Positions 9,039-16,571 of a DNA stretch of 53,927 bases are shown here, one piece after another. Location: assembly GCA_964424555.1 (NCBI GenBank), contig CAYRIX010000010.1, positions 1 through 53,927 on the forward strand, in the 5' to 3' direction. A model generated the notes under the pieces. That model saw only the letters and a program-made list of their open reading frames with translations. It did no database searches and was not told the DNA's origin. The DNA is from UMGS172 sp964424555 (lineage in GTDB: Bacteria > Bacillota > Clostridia > Oscillospirales > Acutalibacteraceae). Both the position numbers and the translations under genes were made by a program. Each line of letters begins with the position of its first letter. Positions within the stretch are counted from its first letter, which is position 1.

Positions 9039-9710
9039 TTGATTGCGTTATATATCATTCTTGGTATTGTCTTAGTTATAACGCTTCTGCTTTTTACCGA
9101 TGTTCATATAAAAGTCGATATGGATAAGGAAATACAAATTAAAGCAAGATATCTGTTTTACAAAAGGACACTTATCCCTAAGGATCCTAAGAGGAGAACA
9201 AGACTGTTGTTGCTTAATGTTGAGCAATCGGATAAGAGGCTGAAGAGTGACCTTAGAAAGCTTATTGATAAGTTTGGACTATTGGGAACGGTAAAGGAGC
9301 TTTTTGATGCGACTGTCTCTCTGGTGAAGCAGGGGTGGGGCTTAGCGAAGCACCTTCGTGTAAAACGCTTTGATATGACAGCGACCGTTGCTTCTGAAGA
9401 CCCTGCTGCAACGGCGGTTGAGTACGGAGCATTGTGTGCAGTGGTCTATCCTGCGTTATCAGGCTTGCAAAATTTGATGAAGTGGAATAACAAAAAAACT
9501 ACCGTCGATCTCAGCACCGACTTTTGCTCGACTGAGAGTACACTTAAGATCAAAGCTAAGGTGAGGCTGAGACTGTGGTATTATATTAAAGCCTATATCG
9601 GACTTTATTGGGATCTCTTTAAAAAGAAATATGATGAGGCTATGCTTTCGGAAATGGCTAAAAGAAGGAACGTAAAAAGGTATAGCACAAAGAAAATCAG
9701 TAAAAAATAA
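9039..9710 (+). CDS. DUF2953 domain protein (YtfI-like)
   Basis: 223 aa from TTG 9039, 3 nt after scpB. One N-terminal membrane helix (residues 1-19) precedes a mostly hydrophilic domain with the DUF2953 pattern of alternating strands (KARYLFYKRTLIP, then MTATVASEDPAATAVEYGALCAVVYP). DUF2953 genes adjoin ytfJ/gerW in Bacillus and Clostridia, as here, hinting at a shared role in sporulation, but the molecular function is not known. Confidence 0.85.
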   Translation: MIALYIILGIVLVITLLLFTDVHIKVDMDKEIQIKARYLFYKRTLIPKDPKRRTRLLLLNVEQSDKRLKSDLRKLIDKFGLLGTVKELFDATVSLVKQGWGLAKHLRVKRFDMTATVASEDPAATAVEYGALCAVVYPALSGLQNLMKWNNKKTTVDLSTDFCSTESTLKIKAKVRLRLWYYIKAYIGLYWDLFKKKYDEAMLSEMAKRRNVKRYSTKKISKK

Positions 9711-9743
9711 TTTCGTAGTTATTTACGGAAAGGGAGTATAAAA

Positions 9744-10130
9744 ATGGCAGACAACAATATCAGCAACATTATGGACGTAACAATGGAAAAGGTCAGAACT
9801 CTTGTGGATTCCGATACGATAATCGGCAATCCTATTGAGGTTGGCGAGGTTACCATCATCCCTGTGTCAAAGGTTTCTTTTGGCTTAGCATCGGGCGGTT
9901 CTGATTTCCCGTCAAAAACCGTTAACGCAAAAATGTTCGGCGGTGGCGGCGGTGCAGGTGCATCGGTTACACCAATCTGCTTCCTCGTAGTAAAGGGGAA
10001 TGATGTTAAGGTGCTTAACACTACTGCTGTTACATCACCTGTTGAAAAGGCAATCTCGGCTGTTCCTGAGGTTATAGAAACCATAACCAACCTCTTTAAA
10101 AAGGATAATGACTCTTCCGAATCAAAGTAA
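9744..10130 (+). CDS. gerW: GerW family sporulation protein (YtfJ)
   Basis: 128 aa, the usual length. The N-terminus NISNIMDVTMEKVRTLVDSDTI, then a central IPVSKVSFGLASGGSDF and the Gly-rich GGGGGAGASVTPICFLV are diagnostic of the YtfJ/GerW family. In Bacillus subtilis GerW is a spore protein needed for normal germination. It is preceded by AAGGGAG and lies between the DUF2953 and DacF-like genes. Confidence 0.93.
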   Translation: MADNNISNIMDVTMEKVRTLVDSDTIIGNPIEVGEVTIIPVSKVSFGLASGGSDFPSKTVNAKMFGGGGGAGASVTPICFLVVKGNDVKVLNTTAVTSPVEKAISAVPEVIETITNLFKKDNDSSESK

Positions 10131-10197
10131 GTCTTCACAGTAATTAACCTTGTACCTTCGCCATATATTCTTTTTAGAATGTGACGGAGGTATAAGT

Positions 10198-11340
10198 ATG
10201 AAATGTGTTTTAAGGTTGGTTTCCGTGGTGTTGTCATGCGCCTGTATTTTTGGCGGATTGACATTTTCATCGGCAAGTGCAGTAACCGCAACTGCTAAAA
10301 GCTATATTGTTTTGAATGCCGATACTTTAGAAGTGCTGCTGTCGTCAAACGCTCACGAACGGCTTTCGATGGCCAGCACGACCAAGCTTATGACGGCCTT
10401 AATATTGGCGGAACAGAACACTCCCGAAAAAGAGGTGGTTGCCACTGAGGAAATGGTAACTGTTGAGGGCTCTTCGATGGGTCTTTTGGCAGGGGACAGT
10501 GTTTCTTATTATGAATTACTGGTTGGAATGCTTCTGCCATCAGGCAATGATGCCGCCAATACTGCTGCTATATCTGTTGCAGGCTCGGTTGAAAAATTCG
10601 CCGAGCTGATGAATAAGCGTGCGGCTGAGCTCGGTATGACCAATACTAATTTCGTGACACCGTCAGGACTTGACGATAAAGAGCACTACTCAACGGCATA
10701 TGATATGGCATTGCTTGCCGCAAGTGCACTAAAGAATGATGTTATACGTGAGATTGTGTGTGAGGAAAAGATAACGGTCACATACGGAAATCCACCTTAT
10801 CAGCGCACATTGTACAACCACAACAAGCTTTTGGGGCAATATGAATACTGTATCGGTATGAAAACGGGCTACACAAAAAAATCGGGAAGATGTCTTGTGT
10901 CAGCAGCTGAAAAAGACGGTTGCAGAGTTATCGCTGTTACGCTTAATGATCCAAACGATTGGCAGAGTCATGAGGCCTTGCTGGATTATGGCTTATCATG
11001 TCTAAGTCTTACCGATGTCACACATGAGCTTGGGTTCTCATATGTCGATGTAGTTGGTGGTAAATCATCTAAGGTTACGGTGGCACCAACAAGGTTTTCA
11101 TGCGGATGCACCCAAAACACAGCTAAGGTTATTACTTCAAAAGTTTATATTGATCCCTTTTTATATGCACCTGTTAAAACCGGGCAGGTTGTTGGGTATA
11201 CAGAGTATTATTACAACGGAGCGCTTTTACATAAGTCCGAGATAATAGCTTTGGAAAGTGTCGATGTAAAGCACTATGAGCCCGACTTTTTTGAAAGTGT
11301 AAGGTTTTATTTATTGTTGATTATCAACGAATGGATTTAA
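10198..11340 (+). CDS. D-alanyl-D-alanine carboxypeptidase (DacF/DacB type PBP)
   Basis: 380 aa, starting at ATG 10198 after GGAGGT; an in-frame start at 10150 is unlikely. A signal peptide spans residues 1-29. Penicillin-binding active-site motifs are all present: STTK (Ser60, Lys63), SGN (PSGNDAAN) and KTG (MKTGYTKKSG). A C-terminal beta domain and a final hydrophobic/amphipathic anchor (SVRFYLLLIINEWI) follow, as in class C low-mass PBPs. It trims the terminal D-Ala from peptidoglycan stem peptides. Proximity to gerW and scpAB fits a DacF-like role in the spore cortex, which is inference. Confidence 0.93.
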   Translation: MKCVLRLVSVVLSCACIFGGLTFSSASAVTATAKSYIVLNADTLEVLLSSNAHERLSMASTTKLMTALILAEQNTPEKEVVATEEMVTVEGSSMGLLAGDSVSYYELLVGMLLPSGNDAANTAAISVAGSVEKFAELMNKRAAELGMTNTNFVTPSGLDDKEHYSTAYDMALLAASALKNDVIREIVCEEKITVTYGNPPYQRTLYNHNKLLGQYEYCIGMKTGYTKKSGRCLVSAAEKDGCRVIAVTLNDPNDWQSHEALLDYGLSCLSLTDVTHELGFSYVDVVGGKSSKVTVAPTRFSCGCTQNTAKVITSKVYIDPFLYAPVKTGQVVGYTEYYYNGALLHKSEIIALESVDVKHYEPDFFESVRFYLLLIINEWI

Positions 11341-11349
11341 GGAGAAAAT

Positions 11350-12096
11350 ATGGCTGTCGAAAAAATTAGATTGCAAAAATATCTTTCACAGTGTTCCGTT
11401 GCTTCTCGCCGCAAGGCAGAGGAGCTTATCTCGGATGGCAGAGTCAAGATCAACGGACGCAAGGCTATTCTTGGTGATAAGGTCGATCCAGTGCATGACA
11501 AGGTCTTGGTTTGCGGTAAGCCTATTCAGAATAAAGACACTAAGATGTATATTATGCTTCATAAGCCTCGTGGTTTTGTTACAACCTTGAGCGACGAACA
11601 GGGAAGACGGTGCGTTGCAGATCTTGTAGCAGATGCCGGTGTAAGACTTTTCCCTGTAGGACGTCTTGACCGAAATTCAGAGGGCCTTTTGCTTATGACT
11701 AACGACGGAGAGTTCTCAAATTTTCTGACACATCCCAAGCGTCATGTTTCAAAGGTTTACCGTGTTACGGTCAGAGGAAAGGCTACCGATGAGCAGATAG
11801 ATAAAATGGCGGTCGGCATGAGCTTAGAGGAATTTGACACCATGCCTTGCGATATTAGCTATATCGAGAAGCATGAGGACAGAACTGTACTTAGGTTTGT
11901 GCTCTATGAGGGCAAAAACCGTGAGATACGAAAGCTTTGTGAGGCTGTTGGTCTTACCGTTATTCGTCTGAAACGTACCGAAATCGCAGGAATTAAGCTC
12001 GGTATGCTGCCTCAAGGTCGTTGGAGAGAGCTTACCGAAAAGGAAGTAAAGCGGTTAATGAGCATAAGCATTAGTAAGGAGCATCAGGATGATTGA
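11350..12096 (+). CDS. rluB: 23S rRNA pseudouridine synthase, RluB/RsuA family
   Basis: 248 aa. N-terminal S4 RNA-binding domain (LQKYLSQCSVASRRKAEELI), then the pseudouridylate synthase domain with catalytic Asp in GRLDRNSEGLLLMTNDGE and the KVYRVTV and GKNREIRKLCEAVG motifs. In Bacillus the equivalent gene follows scpB and is assigned to U2633 of 23S rRNA. The stop overlaps the next start by 8 nt. Confidence 0.94.
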   Translation: MAVEKIRLQKYLSQCSVASRRKAEELISDGRVKINGRKAILGDKVDPVHDKVLVCGKPIQNKDTKMYIMLHKPRGFVTTLSDEQGRRCVADLVADAGVRLFPVGRLDRNSEGLLLMTNDGEFSNFLTHPKRHVSKVYRVTVRGKATDEQIDKMAVGMSLEEFDTMPCDISYIEKHEDRTVLRFVLYEGKNREIRKLCEAVGLTVIRLKRTEIAGIKLGMLPQGRWRELTEKEVKRLMSISISKEHQDD

Positions 12097-12466
12097 GATA
12101 CACCCTTTAAGAGATAAGGAAAAGCTTACGGCACTCTATTCATCGGCTGACGTGCCTATGACCGAAGCCTCAATGGCGGTTGTAGCTTCTGACGGTGACG
12201 AGGTTCTTGGCTTCTGCTTGTTTGAGCTAAATGATCAGGCGCTTCTTTTACACGCTCTTGAGCCTAAGTCTGATAAATTCTTTGCTGACGGAATTCTTCG
12301 TTCGGCTTTACATGTTGGTGTTGAAAACGGCAGGAATGATGCTTTTTATTCCGAAACGGCTCCTGAGCAGCTTTTTCAAGAGCTTGGATTTATTAAAAAT
12401 GCTGAATTAAGAAGCTTAAATGTCGGCAAGTTATTCTCATCTTGCCAAAGTTGTGCAAATTCTTAA
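12089..12466 (+). CDS. Small GNAT-like acetyltransferase-fold protein
   Basis: 125 aa, overlapping rluB by 8 nt and so probably the last gene of this operon. MTEASMAVVASDGDEVLGFCLFEL, a hydrophobic strand LLLHALEP and a helix reaching ETAPEQLFQELGFIKN match the beta4-beta5-alpha arrangement and the terminal LGF motif of GNAT enzymes. The fold assignment is moderate; the canonical acetyl-CoA loop (R/Q-x2-G-x-G/A) is not clear, so it may be inactive or degenerate. Confidence 0.7.
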   Translation: MIEIHPLRDKEKLTALYSSADVPMTEASMAVVASDGDEVLGFCLFELNDQALLLHALEPKSDKFFADGILRSALHVGVENGRNDAFYSETAPEQLFQELGFIKNAELRSLNVGKLFSSCQSCANS

Positions 12467-12474
12467 AATAATGC

Positions 12475-12503
12475 TTGTTTTTTCTAAAATTTAGTAATAT
12501 AAT
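12475..12503 (+). promoter_or_regulatory. Probable sigma-A promoter of the carboxyltransferase operon
   Basis: TTGTTT (12475-12480), 17-nt spacer and perfect TATAAT (12498-12503). The roughly 85-nt leader that follows contains an 8-bp hairpin at 12547-12570 (TCACGGTG / CGCCGTGA). Confidence 0.65.
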
Positions 12504-12596
12504 ATATGTTGGCTATAATTAGTCAAATTTTTAACAATTAAAAGCTTCACGGTGATGACCTTCGCCGTGACTTTCAGTATGAACGGAGGAATAAAG

Positions 12597-13982
12597 ATGA
12601 ACTGTGAAAACGGTTTTTCTCGCCTTGAGAAGGAAACTGCTCTTCTCGGAAACAGTGATGCATATAAGCGTCTTGCTCTTTTGTTTGATGACGGAGCATA
12701 TACCGAGCTGGACAGATTCCAGAAAAACGGCGAAAACGGTTGCGGTGTAGTTACCGCTTACGGTAATGTAAACGGAGTCGGCGCATATGCCTTCTCTCAG
12801 GATATCACCGTATGCTCGGGTGCTATGGGCAGAAGTCAGGCCACCAAGATCAAAAAGGTTTACGAGCTTGCGTTAATGAACGGTGCTCCCGTTGTTGGAA
12901 TTTTTGATTCCAAGGGTGCTTTTGCAGAAGAGGGTGTTGACGCTCTTAATGCTTACGGTGAGCTTATCGCCGCCGCAGGAAAGCTTTCGGGAGTTGTACC
13001 TCAGATTTCGGTTATTGCAGGAAAATGCATCGGTTCTGCCGCAGTTTTGGCATCGGTTGCTGACCTCACCTTGATGGTTGAAGGTGCTGAGCTTTGCGTG
13101 AACTCTGCCGATATCACAGGCGAAAAGTCGGTTGGCACTGCTGAGCTTGCTTTAAAGAACGGAACTGCAGCTGTTGTTGCTGAAAATGATCAAGCTGTAT
13201 TTACTAAGGTTGCTGAAATTCTTTCTATGCTTCCGATGAACAACCTTTCTGTACCTGCTGTTGCTGATTATATTCCTGCCGCAGTCTCGGGCGAGGGTGT
13301 TTATAAGGATATCGCTAATATTGTTGACGCTGATAGCTTTGTTGAGCTTTCCAAGGAATTCGGAAAGTGCGCAAAGGTCGGTTTTGCTCGTGTTGCAGGT
13401 AATGCTGTCGGTATCGTTGCTACAGATGCTGATAAGAATGATTCATATCTCTGCGCCAACGGTGCGGCAAAGATATCGAGATTTGTAAGACTCTGCGATG
13501 CTTTCTCTGTGCCTGTTGTTACTTTGCTTAACTGTGCAGGCTTTATGGGCAAGGCCGAGGACGAGCTTCAGGGTTCTGTCCGTGCTGTAGCCTCTTTGAC
13601 GGGCGCATACGCTGAGGCAACAACCGCTAAGGTAACCGTTATCGTTGGTAAGGCTTACGGTGCCGCCTTTACTGCAATGGCAGGCAAGGGTGCAGGCGCT
13701 GATTATGTTTTGGCTTTCGCTGATGCGGCTATCTGTGCTTTGAATCCTGCTACCGCCGTTCAGTTTATGTATGCTGACCGTCTCGGTAACGAGAAGAGAG
13801 AGGACCTTGAAAAGGAATATATCCTTACCGAAGGTTCACCCTTTAAGGCTGCCGTTAACGGCGCTGTTGATGATATCATCACTTCCGACTCGGCCGCTCA
13901 GTCGGTTATTTCGGCTCTTGATATGATGGCTTCCAAGCGTGTAACAACTCTTGATAAAAAACATTCTAACATGCCTTATTAA
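12597..13982 (+). CDS. Acyl-CoA carboxyltransferase subunit (MmdA/PccB, 12S-like), divergent
   Basis: 461 aa from ATG 12597 (GGAGG 8 nt upstream); the in-frame start at 12552 is rejected. Two crotonase-like halves typical of biotin-dependent carboxyltransferases are visible: FSQDITVCSGAMG and EEGVDALNAYGE then VPQISVIAG in the N half, VPVVTLLNCAGFM and VGKAYGAAFTAMAGKG in the C half. The family usually runs about 510 aa, so this is short. The usual N-half oxyanion sequence G-P-C-A-G-G-A reads G-K-C-I-G-S-A here. It would move a carboxyl group between biotin and an acyl-CoA, probably (methyl)malonyl-CoA. Followed by a biotin carrier and an OadA/5S-like gene. Codon use is strongly biased toward highly expressed genes. 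Confidence 0.88.
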   Translation: MNCENGFSRLEKETALLGNSDAYKRLALLFDDGAYTELDRFQKNGENGCGVVTAYGNVNGVGAYAFSQDITVCSGAMGRSQATKIKKVYELALMNGAPVVGIFDSKGAFAEEGVDALNAYGELIAAAGKLSGVVPQISVIAGKCIGSAAVLASVADLTLMVEGAELCVNSADITGEKSVGTAELALKNGTAAVVAENDQAVFTKVAEILSMLPMNNLSVPAVADYIPAAVSGEGVYKDIANIVDADSFVELSKEFGKCAKVGFARVAGNAVGIVATDADKNDSYLCANGAAKISRFVRLCDAFSVPVVTLLNCAGFMGKAEDELQGSVRAVASLTGAYAEATTAKVTVIVGKAYGAAFTAMAGKGAGADYVLAFADAAICALNPATAVQFMYADRLGNEKREDLEKEYILTEGSPFKAAVNGAVDDIITSDSAAQSVISALDMMASKRVTTLDKKHSNMPY

Positions 13983-14003
13983 GGTTAAACGGAGGATTAT
14001 AAA

Positions 14004-14414
14004 ATGAGACAGTTTAAAATAACAGTTAACGGAAAAGCATACGATGTTCAGGTTGAGGAAAACGGCGCAGCAGTTGCTTCTGCTCCCGTAGCCGCACCCC
14101 AAGCCGCTCCTACTCCTGCAGCCGCACCCGTTGCAGCCGCTGCACCTGCACCTGCCGCTGATGCAGCTCCCGCTCCTGCTCCTGCAGCCGCTGCCGGTGA
14201 GGGCACTGCAGTTGAGGCTCCCATGCCCGGTACCATCCTGAAGATCTTGGTTTCTAACGGACAGGCTGTAAAGAGCGGTGACGCAGTTGTCGTTCTCGAG
14301 GCTATGAAGATGGAGAATGAGATCACTGCACCTTGCGACGGTACTGTTACTGCTGTTTGTGTCAACCAAGGTGATTCAGTTGACGCAGGTAAGGTTTTAG
14401 TCACTATTAAGTAA
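14004..14414 (+). CDS. Biotin carboxyl carrier protein (1.3S/MmdC-like)
   Basis: 136 aa. A short N-terminal segment (RQFKITVNGKAYDVQVEE) is joined by a roughly 45-residue Ala/Pro-rich flexible linker to a C-terminal biotinyl domain. The biotinylation motif EAMKMENE puts the modified lysine at about residue 102, 35 residues from the C-terminus, as in the family. It carries carboxybiotin between the two neighbouring transferase subunits. It lies 21 nt after the carboxyltransferase gene with a GGAGGA site. Confidence 0.96.
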   Translation: MRQFKITVNGKAYDVQVEENGAAVASAPVAAPQAAPTPAAAPVAAAAPAPAADAAPAPAPAAAAGEGTAVEAPMPGTILKILVSNGQAVKSGDAVVVLEAMKMENEITAPCDGTVTAVCVNQGDSVDAGKVLVTIK

Positions 14415-14441
14415 TTTTTCAAGAAATGTGAGGTGCTAATA

Positions 14442-15845
14442 ATGGCACGTAAAATTGGTATTACCGAAACCGTGTTGCGTGATGCTCATCAGTCGCTTCT
14501 TGCAACACGTATGACCACCGAAGATATGCTCCCCATACTCCCGATGCTTGATAAGATCGGTTTCCATTCGCTCGAGTGCTGGGGCGGTGCAACCTATGAT
14601 TCCTGCCTTCGTTTCTTGAATGAGGATCCGTGGGAGCGTCTTCGTATTATCCGTGAAAAGTGTCCTAATACTAAATTGCAGATGCTTTTCCGCGGACAGA
14701 ATATGCTTGGCTACCGTCACTATGCTGATGATGTCGTTGAGTATCTTGTTCAGAAGTCGGTTGCAAACGGTATTGATATCATCCGTATTTTTGACGCATT
14801 GAACGATATCCGCAACCTTGAGACCGCTATTAACGCAACCAAGAAGGAAAAAGGAGCACACGTTCAGGGTGCTGTTTCCTATACTACAGGTCCCGTTTTT
14901 GATATTGATTACTATGTAAACTACGCAAAACAGCTTGAGAACGTAGGTGCGGATTCGCTCTGCATTAAGGATATGGCTGCTTTGCTTACACCTTATCAGA
15001 CCTATGACCTTGTTAAGGCCTTGAAGGAGTCGGTCAAGATTCCCATTCAGGTTCACTCTCATTCCACCTCGGGACTTGGCTCTATGGTTCTCATGAAGGC
15101 TATCGAAGCAGGAGCAGACGTTGTTGATACTGCAATGTCACCTTTGGCTAACGGTACTTCCCATCCTGCAACCGAGTCTATGGTTGCCGCTTTGGCAGGC
15201 ACAGAGTTTGACACGGGTCTTAACCTTGAGGCTTTGGACGAGATCGCAAAGTATGTTACAACTCTCCGTGAGAAGTACATCGCTGAGGGAACTCTCAGCC
15301 CCAAGATGCTTGCTTCCGATGCTAAGGCGCTTATTTATCAGGTGCCCGGCGGTATGCTGTCCAATCTCCTTTCACAGTTAAAGCAGGCCGGCAAGGAGGA
15401 TCAGCTTACTGAGGTTCTTGAAGAGGTTCCGAGAGTAAGGGCCGACTGTGGTTATCCTCCGCTTGTTACACCTTCATCACAGATCGTTGGTACACAGGCT
15501 GTGTACAACGTTATTATGGGTGAGCGTTATAAGATGGTCACTAAGGAGTTCAAGGGAGTTGTTAAGGGTGAGTACGGTACTACACCTGTGCCTATTGATC
15601 CCGAATTCCAGAAGAAAATCATCGGCGATGAAGAGCCTATAACCTGCCGTCCTGCAGATCTTTTAGAGCCTGAGCTTGATAAGCTACGTGAGGAGTGCGC
15701 TAAGTGGTCTGAGCAGGAAGAGGATGTACTTTCTTACGCTCAGTTCCCGAAGGTTGCCGTGGATTTCTTCGAGAAGAGGGCCAACAAAAAGTATAAGGTT
15801 GATGCCGCTAACGCTGATGCTGAGAACAAGGTTCATCCAATGTAA
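14442..15845 (+). CDS. Oxaloacetate decarboxylase alpha / transcarboxylase 5S-like carboxyltransferase
   Basis: 467 aa from ATG 14442 (GAGGTG upstream; the GTG at 14433 is part of that site). A TIM-barrel HMGL-like domain begins with ETVLRDAHQSLLATRM; the metal site includes HSHSTSG, and IKDMAAL carries the expected lysine. The C-terminal conserved carboxylase domain follows (residues about 300-450). The protein ends without its own biotinyl domain, which is instead supplied by the separate upstream carrier. It would transfer CO2 between biotin and pyruvate/oxaloacetate. Together with its neighbours the set matches the 12S, 1.3S and 5S parts of a transcarboxylase; no membrane beta subunit is present in this window. 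Confidence 0.92.
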   Translation: MARKIGITETVLRDAHQSLLATRMTTEDMLPILPMLDKIGFHSLECWGGATYDSCLRFLNEDPWERLRIIREKCPNTKLQMLFRGQNMLGYRHYADDVVEYLVQKSVANGIDIIRIFDALNDIRNLETAINATKKEKGAHVQGAVSYTTGPVFDIDYYVNYAKQLENVGADSLCIKDMAALLTPYQTYDLVKALKESVKIPIQVHSHSTSGLGSMVLMKAIEAGADVVDTAMSPLANGTSHPATESMVAALAGTEFDTGLNLEALDEIAKYVTTLREKYIAEGTLSPKMLASDAKALIYQVPGGMLSNLLSQLKQAGKEDQLTEVLEEVPRVRADCGYPPLVTPSSQIVGTQAVYNVIMGERYKMVTKEFKGVVKGEYGTTPVPIDPEFQKKIIGDEEPITCRPADLLEPELDKLREECAKWSEQEEDVLSYAQFPKVAVDFFEKRANKKYKVDAANADAENKVHPM

Positions 15846-15853
15846 AAAAATAC

Positions 15854-15882
15854 TTGCATTATATTGATTTGTGTGCTATAAT
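15854..15882 (+). promoter_or_regulatory. Sigma-A promoter of secG
   Basis: TTGCAT (15854-15859), 17-nt spacer, perfect TATAAT (15877-15882), 54 nt before secG. Confidence 0.75.
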
Positions 15883-15935
15883 GTTTGCACTTGATTAAAT
15901 AATTATCGGTTTTTCCGAAAGAATGGAGTTTCAAA

Positions 15936-16181
15936 ATGGGTGTAGCTGAATATATTGTTGGTTCAATTATGATAATATTATCCTTAGTTATCATTGCTGT
16001 TGTTCTTCTCCAGCAGGGTCGTCGTACAGGTGTTGGAGCAATCTCCGGCGGTATTGATACCTTCCTTTCCAAGAACAAGGCAAGAGATTGGGATTCTAAG
16101 GTTGCACGCTTGACCAAATATGTTGCTATCGCTTTCTTTGTAATCGCTGTTGTTGCAAACGCTATAGCAATACTTCTGTAA
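15936..16181 (+). CDS. secG: Preprotein translocase subunit SecG
   Basis: 81 aa, the normal size. Two membrane helices (about residues 5-24 and 58-80) flank a cytoplasmic loop with VVLLQQGRRTGVGAISGG, the family signature. It assists SecYE in protein export. Monocistronic: its own promoter precedes and a strong terminator follows. The rnr-smpB genes that often follow secG are absent. Confidence 0.94.
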   Translation: MGVAEYIVGSIMIILSLVIIAVVLLQQGRRTGVGAISGGIDTFLSKNKARDWDSKVARLTKYVAIAFFVIAVVANAIAILL

Positions 16182-16195
16182 GGCTTAATGAATTA

Positions 16196-16227
16196 ACGCT
16201 CTGCTGATTTAGCAGAGCGTTTTTTTA
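16196..16227 (+). terminator. Intrinsic terminator after secG
   Basis: A perfect 10-bp stem (ACGCTCTGCT at 16196-16205 with 16211-16220), 5-nt loop, then a run of T. Confidence 0.92.
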
Positions 16228-16296
16228 TATCAGTACCTTTTATGGGACATATTTTATGTTATAATCACATATGGATAAATGAAAGGGGAAATATCC

Positions 16297-16557
16297 TTGA
16301 AATTTATCTTAATATCAATTATTATTATATTGGTAGTTTATGCAGTGTTGTTGTTTTACTATTGCTATAAAAACGGAAGATTTTTGAAAACACTGTTATT
16401 GTCGGCGGCATCGGGACTGTCTGCGTTTGCGGCAGTAAATCTTTTATCGGGCGTTACAGGTGTCGGTATCGCCGTTAACGTCTGGACGGCTTTGGTGTCA
16501 GCATTTTTTGGAATCCCCGGCGTTTTGGGATTGCTTTTAATTAGATTATTCTTTTAA
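16297..16557 (+). CDS. BofA-like pro-sigma-K processing inhibitor family protein
   Basis: 86 aa from TTG 16297, chosen because AGGGG lies at 16283-16287; an ATG at 16279 has no ribosome binding site. Two or three hydrophobic segments end in the BofA C-terminal pattern NLLSGVTGVGIAVNVWTALVSAFFGIPGV. In Bacillus BofA holds SpoIVFB inactive in the outer forespore membrane. No spoIVFB is in this window, and many Clostridia have BofA homologues of unproven function. It is apparently co-transcribed with addB, 14 nt downstream; a TATAAT lies at 16260-16265. Confidence 0.82.
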   Translation: MKFILISIIIILVVYAVLLFYYCYKNGRFLKTLLLSAASGLSAFAAVNLLSGVTGVGIAVNVWTALVSAFFGIPGVLGLLLIRLFF

Positions 16558-16571
16558 TTGGAGATATTGGG

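Noticed and set aside
14048..14422. Long Ala/Gly-rich open frame antisense to the biotin carrier
   Set aside because: An artefact of the Ala/Pro linker codons on the opposite strand; no start signal.
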